Assembly: GCA_020426065.1 (NCBI GenBank)
Contig: JAGQQT010000239.1
Coordinates: forward strand, 1-6,488
From: Planctomycetaceae bacterium
Lineage (GTDB): Bacteria; Planctomycetota; Planctomycetia; Planctomycetales; Planctomycetaceae
Length of the DNA: 6,488 nucleotides
Direction of reading: 5' to 3'
In this document: piece after piece, positions 1 to 5,247 of the stretch
Layout: each line of letters begins with the position of its first letter
Position numbering within the stretch: position 1 is the first letter of the stretch
Program-made: the position numbers and the translations under genes
The notes under the pieces: model-generated
Databases searched by the model: none
What the model was told of the DNA's origin: nothing
What the model saw: the letters and a program-made list of their open reading frames with translations, nothing else

Positions 1-1372
1 CCAATACGTTCAGCGCGGACAGATGATAGAACAGGGCCGGTTCACCATAGACATAACAGATCACCTGATCAGCCGATTTACCTTCCTGAGTGGCGGTTTG
101 TTGTGTCCGCTCCAGGACCTGAGTGGCAATGTCCCGGATGAACAGGCGAGGCTGCCAGGTCATCACGCCTAAAAAGTTCTTATCCAGCAGCGTGCCTCCG
201 TACAACAGAATCAACAGAGACATGGCCAGAGCGCGATGTGAGACCGGTTTTTTCAAGACGGACTTCAAACGGGTTCCCAGTCGGGAAATCACGATCCCCA
301 ACAGAAAACAGACAATGATCCACCAGGGAACCACCAGTCGGGGATACGGTGTATAGAGAGGTATGGCCAGCGAGAGCCCCAGAAACCAGCTGGCCCCCAG
401 CCAGACACCGCTCGCCTGCAGTAACGGTTGTTGTGCGACCGGGCTGGCGGAAAGATCGGGTTCGTCTGCTGCCTGCCGGGTAATCAATGCCGCTCCCACA
501 ACACCCAGCAAGGTCAGCAGGCCAGACATCTGCCACTGACTGCTCAGCTGATATTGCAGCGATGTCAGCCAGCCGGACCAGCCGACAAAATATTGTCGAT
601 GATTCTCCGCAACCGCCGAGTAGCCTCCGTATTGGTTGAGGGAAAAGTAAAAGGGAAGCCAGACCAGCACCGCCACCACCACGATGACGCCCAGATGAAT
701 TGCCAGCCAGATCCATTCCCGCATCCGATATCGCCACAACCCCCAGCCCGCCGTTCCAGAGACAATAACCGCGAGCGACAACCAGCCGCTGTATTTGGTC
801 CACCAGCCCAGGCCTGCCATCAGGCCACTCAGCACGGCCAGCATGAAAGGATAAAACCGGTAGCGGGGACTGATCGTCAATTCCCGGCACATGCAGTTGG
901 CCAGGGAAACCGAAAGCAGCATGAAAAAACAGAGCAACGATTCGGTGAGTGCAGTGCGTGCATAAAGGATATGCACATTGTTGGCCGCCAGAATCATCGC
1001 CGCTGCCAGACCGGCCACCGGACCGGAGGTGCGTCGACCAATCCACCACATCAGCGGAATCGTAAAGATCGATGCCAGCAAAGAAGGAATGGCCGGGATC
1101 CAGGTTTCAGAGGATCCGAAAATGACCAGGGACCACTCGATCAGCGCGGGCAAAAGGGGTGGAGCGTACAGATAACGATTTGGATACTGATATCCCTCTG
1201 CTTCTGAAAACCACAGGTTCGAGGCATAAACTCCTTCATCAAAATGCTCGACCGCGATTCCGCTGATGGAGAAAATCCGAATGGCAGCCGCCAGGAATGT
1301 GATCAGCACAATCGTCAGCATCTCGGGCCGACGAATCGGTATCTCCTCACAGCAGGTTGGTGATGATGGCAT
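1..1372 (-). CDS. PMT/ArnT-like GT-C membrane glycosyltransferase, C-terminus cut by window edge
   Basis: Reading leftwards from the ATG at 1372-1370, the frame stays open for 457 codons to the window edge, so the C-terminus is missing. The protein is strongly hydrophobic with many predicted membrane helices (for example about residues 19-37, 93-111, 117-133 and 146-160, and several after 190). Two features mark the PMT_2/ArnT-like GT-C superfamily: the acidic pair Asp45-Glu46 in the first outer loop (HFDEGVYA), where these enzymes hold their catalytic/metal site, and the YARTALTES motif at residues 137-145. Family members move a sugar from a polyprenyl-phosphate carrier to a lipid or protein on the outer face of the inner membrane. 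The acceptor here cannot be told. The start lies 23 bp after the stop of the FAD oxidoreductase, so the two probably share a transcript. No clear Shine-Dalgarno site precedes the ATG; a later ATG at codon 18 is a less likely alternative because it sits at the edge of the first helix. Confidence 0.88.
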   Translation of the reverse strand, partial: MPSSPTCCEEIPIRRPEMLTIVLITFLAAAIRIFSISGIAVEHFDEGVYASNLWFSEAEGYQYPNRYLYAPPLLPALIEWSLVIFGSSETWIPAIPSLLASIFTIPLMWWIGRRTSGPVAGLAAAMILAANNVHILYARTALTESLLCFFMLLSVSLANCMCRELTISPRYRFYPFMLAVLSGLMAGLGWWTKYSGWLSLAVIVSGTAGWGLWRYRMREWIWLAIHLGVIVVVAVLVWLPFYFSLNQYGGYSAVAENHRQYFVGWSGWLTSLQYQLSSQWQMSGLLTLLGVVGAALITRQAADEPDLSASPVAQQPLLQASGVWLGASWFLGLSLAIPLYTPYPRLVVPWWIIVCFLLGIVISRLGTRLKSVLKKPVSHRALAMSLLILLYGGTLLDKNFLGVMTWQPRLFIRDIATQVLERTQQTATQEGKSADQVICYVYGEPALFYHLSALNVL

Positions 1373-1395
1373 GATTTTATCCAGACCAGGATCTG

Positions 1396-2403
1396 TCAGG
1401 ACCAGGTGGCAAGTAATTGTCGGGCGGCGGTAAATCCGCTCATGAAGGCTCCTTCGATGCGAGCATCGTGGCACCAGTCCCCGCAGATTGTCAACTGCCG
1501 ATCATGATCGTGAAAGCTGCCCACGGAGTAGGGATTGCGGGGAATGGCATACAGCCAGCGATGGGAGGAGACATGAACGATTTCCGGAAGATCCCGGCCA
1601 ATCGCCTCCGCAAACGCAATCTTCAGTGGCTCAACAACTTCTTCATGAGACTGATCAACATGTTCAATCGACCATTCCGGATTCGCATGCAGAACCCAGC
1701 ATTCTACCGCAGAGCTCCGCCCCGGCTTGCTGTTTTCACACGCAATCCAGCGGAGTGGATTGTTCTGCACAAAGGCCGCTCCATACGGCAGCCCCAGAGA
1801 TTCCGCAAACCCCAGCATGAGGCAGCGACACGGATCCAGCACCGCTTCACGACATTGCTTCTGCAGGGGAGTTTCCTCCGGTAACAACTGTGTTGCCTGA
1901 GCCGGTGGAATGGTGAGCACGAGATGGTCAAACGGTTGAGCCCAGCGTTTCATCTCGCCCGTTGCCAGATCTTCCAGATCGAGCTCCCAGCGATTCCCAA
2001 TCGGATTCAGCCCGCTCACTCGCAGACTGACTTGAACGTCCAGGTCCCGGGCCAGGTCTTTGACCATGGCATTCATCCCCGGCACTCCTACATAACGAGG
2101 ATCATTTCCGGGCGGGGGTGAAGTATTTCCCTTATCCAGGCTGACGTAAGGACCGTCCCATAACGCAACCACTCCCCGCTCACACCAGTCCTCTACCTGT
2201 TGACGGAAGTCGGGATTTCGAGCGGTAAAGTACTGACCGCCATGGTCGAACTGCAGATCCGAGGCCGGGACCCGGCGTGTGGAAAGTCTCCCTGCAACGC
2301 CCCGGCCTTTATCGAAAACCGTGACTGCATACCCCGCCTCCCGCAGAATCCGGGCACAGGTCAGGCCGGAAAGCCCCGCTCCAATTACCCCCACCTGTTT
2401 CAT
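1396..2403 (-). CDS. Renalase-like NAD(P)/FAD-dependent oxidoreductase
   Basis: This 335-residue protein has the full layout of the small flavin amine-oxidase-like group that includes bacterial renalase (COG3380-type). At the N-terminus there is a Rossmann dinucleotide motif, GAGLSG at residues 8-13, with an acidic residue (Asp31) at the end of strand 2 for the FAD ribose. Next come the GRLSTRR segment (38-44) and FDHGGQYFTAR (52-62), typical of renalase-type proteins. The C-terminus has CGDWCHDARIEGAFMSG from residue 307, the second FAD-contacting motif. Characterised bacterial renalases oxidise wrong isomers of dihydro-NAD(P) back to NAD(P)+; that reaction is inferred here, and a general amine or phytoene-type oxidoreductase is the alternative. 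No signal peptide is seen, so it is cytoplasmic. The ATG at 2403-2401 is supported by an AAGGAAGG Shine-Dalgarno sequence (complement of 2412-2419) eight bases upstream. It is the first gene of a probable two-gene operon with the glycosyltransferase. Confidence 0.9.
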   Translation of the reverse strand: MKQVGVIGAGLSGLTCARILREAGYAVTVFDKGRGVAGRLSTRRVPASDLQFDHGGQYFTARNPDFRQQVEDWCERGVVALWDGPYVSLDKGNTSPPPGNDPRYVGVPGMNAMVKDLARDLDVQVSLRVSGLNPIGNRWELDLEDLATGEMKRWAQPFDHLVLTIPPAQATQLLPEETPLQKQCREAVLDPCRCLMLGFAESLGLPYGAAFVQNNPLRWIACENSKPGRSSAVECWVLHANPEWSIEHVDQSHEEVVEPLKIAFAEAIGRDLPEIVHVSSHRWLYAIPRNPYSVGSFHDHDRQLTICGDWCHDARIEGAFMSGFTAARQLLATWS

Positions 2404-2411
2404 GCTGCCGA

Positions 2412-2419
2412 CCTTCCTT
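2412..2419 (-). promoter_or_regulatory. Strong ribosome binding site of the FAD oxidoreductase
   Basis: The minus strand reads AAGGAAGG, eight bases before the ATG at 2403. It is the clearest Shine-Dalgarno match in the window and fixes that start. Confidence 0.65.
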
Positions 2420-2450
2420 TTCTCTCGTTGTCTTTCCCGAAGATGCCCAC

Positions 2451-2478
2451 ATTATCGGGAGAACCGTTTGAGAACCAA
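2451..2478 (-). promoter_or_regulatory. Candidate sigma-70-type promoter for the FAD oxidoreductase operon
   Basis: On the minus strand TTGGTT (complement of 2473-2478) is followed after 16 bases by GATAAT (complement of 2451-2456), a 5/6 match to the -10 consensus. The -35 is weaker (TTG only). Transcription would begin near 2444 and give a leader of about 40 bases before the ATG at 2403. Found by eye. Confidence 0.4.
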
Positions 2479-2522
2479 CTGACCGGCTCCTGTTTTGCCT
2501 CCGGAAAGCCCATCTTCGGCCG

Positions 2523-2557
2523 AATTCCCGCAGAAATGAGTGAAATTCCCAGAGAAA
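2523..2557 (+). repeat. Two-copy 14-bp direct repeat at 21-bp spacing, possible activator or repressor site
   Basis: AATTCCCGCAGAAA at 2523-2536 and AATTCCCAGAGAAA at 2544-2557 agree at 12 of 14 positions, and their starts are exactly 21 bp apart, about two helical turns. They lie in the divergent region just upstream of the plus-strand GATAAT box at 2561-2566, where a transcription factor would bind. The repeat is seen directly; the binding role is inferred. Confidence 0.45.
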
Positions 2558-2560
2558 CCC

Positions 2561-2566
2561 GATAAT
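2561..2566 (+). promoter_or_regulatory. Candidate -10 box for the OmpH-like lipoprotein gene
   Basis: GATAAT on the plus strand lies 139 bp before the chosen ATG at 2706. No convincing -35 hexamer lies 16-18 bases upstream; the direct repeat covers that place instead, which would suit an activator-dependent promoter. The box is part of CCCGATAAT (2558-2566), the exact reverse complement of ATTATCGGG at 2451-2459 in the opposing promoter. Low confidence without mapped transcripts. Confidence 0.3.
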
Positions 2567-2650
2567 CTCCAACGATTCCCGCTCTCCGCACGTACTCAGA
2601 GCAGCTTTTTGCTCAGCACGAACATTGCGCGCTGGCAGCGGTGTTCCGGT

Positions 2651-2678
2651 GGCTCCCCAAATTGGGGGCCAGATTTTT
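2651..2678 (+). terminator. Terminator-like hairpin in the leader of the OmpH-like gene
   Basis: GGCTCCCC (2651-2658) can pair with GGGGGCC (2664-2670) in seven G-C pairs with one bulged T and an AAATT loop. Five T residues follow at 2674-2678. This has the form of an intrinsic terminator, yet it lies 28 bp before the lipoprotein start codon at 2706. It could be an attenuator, the end of a short leader RNA, or chance. It also argues against translation starting upstream at the TTG at 2625. Confidence 0.4.
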
Positions 2679-2705
2679 CTCTCCAGCCGATCGAAAGTTA
2701 TTCTG

Positions 2706-3494
2706 ATGATGCCTTTGTCTCGCTGTCTGTTTGTTCTACTCCTGACGGGCATCATTGCAGGATGTGGAGGATCTGGTGCTGAAACTTCTACCATCGCCAT
2801 TGTGGATATGGACACTGTGCTCACAATGACTGGTCGCGATCTCACGTTGCAGACCGCTCTGCAGGAACGCAGCCAGCAGATCCGCACCAAGTTGAACGAT
2901 TTTCAGCAGGGACTCGAAAAAGCCTTTGCTGATAAGCAGAAATCGTTTGGTGAAACTCCCACCGATGAACAGAAACAGGAACTGCAGGATCTGTTCAATC
3001 AGCTGAACCTGCAGAACGAACGGGCCAAAGCCAGTACCGAACAGAATCTCCGCGCGTTTCAGCAGGAAATCTACCAGCAGTTTCAGAGTGAAGTGAATGC
3101 CGTCTGCCTCGAACTGGCCCGGAGTCAGGGTTACGAACTCGTTCTGGCCAAGTCTCCCCAGGTTCTGGCTTACAGCAATACCATTGACATTACCGATGCC
3201 GTCGTCGAACAGGTGAAACAGCTCAAGACGGATGCTCCCGTTGTAGGCGGAACTCAGCCCCCGACAGCGGGTGGTTCCGCAATTCCAGGCCTCATGCCAT
3301 CCACCAACACTCCGATTGCACCCCCCGCTCAACCCGGTAACAACTCACTGACTCCATCGGGCTCAACAACCATCGCTCCGGTCATTACACCTCCGGCTAC
3401 CACCAGCACACCAGCCGCTCCGGCTGAATCCTCCACTCCGGCCCCAGCCAACTCAGCCGACTCCGCTCCAGAACCAACCGGAACTTCGAACTGA
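2706..3494 (+). CDS. OmpH/Skp-like periplasmic lipoprotein with low-complexity tail
   Basis: The ATG at 2706 gives 262 residues. Residues 1-20 are a lipoprotein signal: a short basic start, a hydrophobic core, and the lipobox IAGC with Cys20. At 30-46 lies IAIVDMDTVLTMTGRD, the first strand of the OmpH/Skp family. A Gln/Glu/Lys-rich segment at about 45-140 should form the long helical coiled-coil arms. It is followed by GYELVLAKSPQVLAYSNTIDIT, the family's closing strand, and by a helix ending near 173. Skp proteins are chaperones that hold unfolded outer-membrane proteins in the periplasm; the same role is inferred here, but lipid-anchored. Residues from about 177 to 262 are a Pro/Ser/Thr/Ala-rich disordered tail not found in Escherichia coli Skp. 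The frame extends back to a TTG at 2625, but that would bury the signal peptide and cross a hairpin. A weak GAAAG (2693-2697) lies eight bases before the ATG; a second ATG at 2709 is equally possible. Confidence 0.85.
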   Translation: MMPLSRCLFVLLLTGIIAGCGGSGAETSTIAIVDMDTVLTMTGRDLTLQTALQERSQQIRTKLNDFQQGLEKAFADKQKSFGETPTDEQKQELQDLFNQLNLQNERAKASTEQNLRAFQQEIYQQFQSEVNAVCLELARSQGYELVLAKSPQVLAYSNTIDITDAVVEQVKQLKTDAPVVGGTQPPTAGGSAIPGLMPSTNTPIAPPAQPGNNSLTPSGSTTIAPVITPPATTSTPAAPAESSTPAPANSADSAPEPTGTSN

Positions 3495-3568
3495 GAGTAA
3501 AAGCGAACTCTGGTGCCATGTTTCCCACGCGAAGCAGTGGATATGTGGAACAATGCCTGATGAAACAG

Positions 3569-3608
3569 AAAGCATGCTTGCCCTGCTGATGGAGGGCAAG
3601 CATGCTTT
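3569..3608. terminator. 16-bp perfect stem-loop, probable terminator of the OmpH-like gene
   Basis: AAAGCATGCTTGCCCT (3569-3584) and its exact reverse complement (3593-3608) enclose an 8-base loop. The hairpin starts 75 bp after the lipoprotein stop codon. The A-tract and T-tract at its ends are only three bases long, so it is not a textbook intrinsic terminator, but its symmetry would act on both strands. The next gene begins about 55 bp later, so the hairpin separates two transcription units. Confidence 0.6.
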
Positions 3609-3656
3609 GTACTTACAGGTTTTACTTGGTCATTCTTTAAACAGGTTAACCGGTTC

Positions 3657-3662
3657 TATACT
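3657..3662 (+). promoter_or_regulatory. Possible -10 box close to the membrane-protein start
   Basis: TATACT matches the -10 consensus at 5 of 6 positions. No good -35 box is spaced 16-18 bases before it. It ends only two bases before the GTG at 3665, so it implies either a later start codon or that the match is chance. Confidence 0.25.
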
Positions 3663-3664
3663 CT

Positions 3665-4285
3665 GTGACTCAGAATCCTGATCTGATACCGAAAGTCACT
3701 GACTCAGTCGCATCTTCCGGTTTGCGACCAGGATCGTTTCGCAACTTTTTGATAGCAGTGTCAGCCCAATTGCTATTGTTGACGAACCAACTGGTACAGC
3801 TGGCGATTTACTATTCACTGATTTTGTGCCACTTGCCGATGTTGCCTGACCTGTCGCGTTCCGCTTGGTTCATGGTTCAATTCGGACTCCTCGTGAACGT
3901 AATTCCTGCGTTTATGCAGTTCCTGCTGTTGCCTATTGCAGTTTCCACTTGCCGCCATTCTGGAATGAAGCTGAGTAGGAAAATACTAGGATGGGGATTC
4001 ACAATCCTTCTGGCAATCTTGTCGTGGTTCAGTGCAGCCCTCGCAGATTCATTTATGGTTTTCACAGAGTTAAGGTTGTTACGAGAGCAGACAGCTTGCA
4101 ATGGATCAGCGGAAAGCAGGGAATCCATGGAGCTACGACAAACAACAGGTTGCAAGGCCTGGAGCAAAGCGAATGGCCCTGATTACGAAGTGTGGCAAGC
4201 ATGGCACTTGTCTAATGTGAATGACCGATCTTTCCACCCGATGAATGGCGACGCCCCTGTACCCAGTAGAACGTATCAGTCGTGA
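3665..4285 (+). CDS. Unknown small membrane protein with three helices
   Basis: I do not recognise this 206-residue protein. A polar N-terminus is followed by three hydrophobic segments at about residues 28-56, 66-93 and 106-130, and a polar, probably disordered C-terminal tail of about 70 residues that contains two Cys residues (145 and 163). It is probably an inner-membrane protein. The start is unsure: the open frame begins at a GTG at 3665 with no Shine-Dalgarno site, and a -10-like TATACT lies at 3657-3662, which would put a transcript start inside the first codons. A later TTG at 3722 (codon 20) is possible and would still keep all three helices. The last 74 bp overlap the 3' end of the minus-strand gene that ends at 4212, so one of the two C-termini may be wrong or decayed. 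It is transcribed separately from the lipoprotein gene, behind a stem-loop. Confidence 0.6.
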   Translation: MTQNPDLIPKVTDSVASSGLRPGSFRNFLIAVSAQLLLLTNQLVQLAIYYSLILCHLPMLPDLSRSAWFMVQFGLLVNVIPAFMQFLLLPIAVSTCRHSGMKLSRKILGWGFTILLAILSWFSAALADSFMVFTELRLLREQTACNGSAESRESMELRQTTGCKAWSKANGPDYEVWQAWHLSNVNDRSFHPMNGDAPVPSRTYQS

Positions 4286-4673
4286 ATGGAAGAGCCGAGC
4301 TGGTTCTCAATTGATCGGAAACTACAGACTGAGCAACATCGAATGCCAGAGTTTCGCTTGCGTACTCATGAGCGGTCCAGTGAATTGCCATCACAACATG
4401 GCTCAAGGTATCCGCAAGTTCCGCAATATAATGCCGTGCATCTGATGTGAGTTTAATGGTCCGGCGATTTGATTGAGAGATCACACATCCACAGCTGCAA
4501 TGGTGGGCATGCCCTAACACCCAGCATTCAAATGAATCCCCGAGTGCCAGAGGAATCCAGGGGTTATCGACTCGCCACACATCAATTGGCGTAAGATCAG
4601 CGTGGAAAGTGCCGTAAGGAAGTTCGGACTGCTCCATACCTTTGGGAATCGCCAGGTAAATCCCCCAACACAT
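4212..4673 (-). CDS. Unknown Cys/His-rich protein beginning Met-Cys, with HCSCGC motif
   Basis: This 153-residue soluble protein begins MCWGIYLAIP and carries a Cys/His cluster at residues 55-63 (H-A-H-H-C-S-C-G-C), with another Cys at 50. From memory, the pattern of an MC-x-G-I-(Y/F)-(L/I)-A start followed some 40-60 residues later by a G-x-x-x-x-C-x-C-G cluster occurs in a family of uncharacterised bacterial proteins; I cannot name it or confirm membership. The cluster could bind metal, and removal of Met1 would expose Cys2, but neither role is shown. The pattern supports the ATG at 4673, as does GGGAAGAAG (complement of 4683-4691) nine bases upstream. It lies 52 bp after the stop of the HEAT-like gene on the same strand, so the two may form an operon. 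Its 3' end overlaps the convergent membrane-protein gene by 74 bp. Confidence 0.6.
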   Translation of the reverse strand: MCWGIYLAIPKGMEQSELPYGTFHADLTPIDVWRVDNPWIPLALGDSFECWVLGHAHHCSCGCVISQSNRRTIKLTSDARHYIAELADTLSHVVMAIHWTAHEYASETLAFDVAQSVVSDQLRTSSALPFTTDTFYWVQGRRHSSGGKIGHSH

Positions 4674-4725
4674 TGGCTACAGCTTCTTCCCGCAAGTGGA
4701 TTGAATCATGGGAGTTCCGACGGGT

Positions 4726-5214
4726 TTATGGAGAGATTGCCTCGTTTTTGGATAATTTGTCGATCGTGGCCTGCGCGTCGACACGGATAGAATGGTGTTC
4801 ATTTTCATCTGATGCGACATTCTGCAGAACTGGAATCACCTTGATTGCCTCGTGTTTGTCGACAAAGTCGAGAAGCAGCATAGCAGTCATCTGCCTCAGA
4901 CGTTGCCTGGATTCAATATTGTTGACGAGCACCGTAACGACTTCTGCTGCTTCTCCGCTGCTCACCATCTCCTCAACAATATCGATGCAATCTGTAAAAT
5001 CTGGACGCCATGCCCCTTGTTGAACTGCATTGCTTGAATGGGAATAGATGGAGTAATCAAGTCGATAGGAGTTGTAACAACTGTAAAACCCAATGGGTGA
5101 AAACAGTACGATCGCGGACAATAATAAGATTGCTCCTAGAAAGGCAATCAGCTGGATTCGTCTTGCATGGAGTATGAGCAGGATGTTGTTCACGTGATGG
5201 TGAATTTGTTTCAT
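4726..5214 (-). CDS. Unknown membrane-anchored protein with HEAT-like helical repeats
   Basis: With the ATG at 5214 the product is 162 residues. One hydrophobic segment at about residues 19-44 acts as a membrane anchor or uncleaved signal. It is followed by a Tyr/Ser-rich linker (43-60) and then, from about 74 to 155, amphipathic helices with the rhythm of HEAT repeats (for example EVVTVLVNN, AMLLLDFVDKHEAIKVIPVLQ, SIRVDAQATIDKL). HEAT repeats are protein-binding scaffolds; the partner is unknown. The single anchor predicts the repeats are held at the membrane, probably on the outer face if the short basic N-terminus stays inside. The frame is open back to 5316, but that would overlap the divergent CxxC gene, and no Shine-Dalgarno site supports any start. 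A GTG at 5193 is another choice. The Met-Cys protein gene follows 52 bp downstream. Confidence 0.6.
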   Translation of the reverse strand: MKQIHHHVNNILLILHARRIQLIAFLGAILLLSAIVLFSPIGFYSCYNSYRLDYSIYSHSSNAVQQGAWRPDFTDCIDIVEEMVSSGEAAEVVTVLVNNIESRQRLRQMTAMLLLDFVDKHEAIKVIPVLQNVASDENEHHSIRVDAQATIDKLSKNEAISP

Positions 5215-5236
5215 GAAGTTGTGGATGATCATGACT

Positions 5237-5242
5237 GGAAGG
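5237..5242 (+). promoter_or_regulatory. GGAAGG ribosome binding site that may set the CxxC gene start
   Basis: GGAAGG ends five bases before the GTG at 5248. It is the only Shine-Dalgarno-like match ahead of a start codon in this frame, and it would avoid overlap with the divergent gene starting at 5214. Confidence 0.35.
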
Positions 5243-5247
5243 TGAAG

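Noticed and set aside
180..1207. Long open frames on both strands (such as 428-1207 plus and 180-1049 minus)
   Set aside because: They are shadows of the GT-C glycosyltransferase. The true frame runs unbroken from 1372 to the edge with membrane helices and family motifs, while the others give Arg/Gln/His- or Gly/Arg-rich nonsense.
2428..2455. Plus-strand TTGTCT with a CATTAT box as promoter for the OmpH-like gene
   Set aside because: Only 4/6 matches in each box and about 250 bp from the start codon; the GATAAT box at 2561 is closer and better placed.
1417..2565. Open frames opposite or alongside the FAD oxidoreductase (1417-1884, 2200-2565 plus, 2309-2890 minus)
   Set aside because: They are antisense or out-of-frame to a gene with clear FAD motifs; their translations have no signal, domain or ribosome site.
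2625..2705. Upstream TTG start at 2625 for the OmpH-like protein
   Set aside because: It would add 27 residues before a clean lipoprotein signal peptide and read through a GC-rich hairpin.
2736..3603. Minus-strand frames inside the OmpH-like gene (2736-3332, 3329-3553, 3397-3603)
   Set aside because: Antisense shadows. The Gly/Ala/Val-rich translation at 3329-3553 simply mirrors the Pro/Ser/Thr-rich tail.
3644..3655. Overlapping palindromes GGTTAACC (3644-3651) and AACCGGTT (3648-3655)
   Set aside because: Short and unsupported by any spacing or repeat elsewhere; such palindromes are common by chance.
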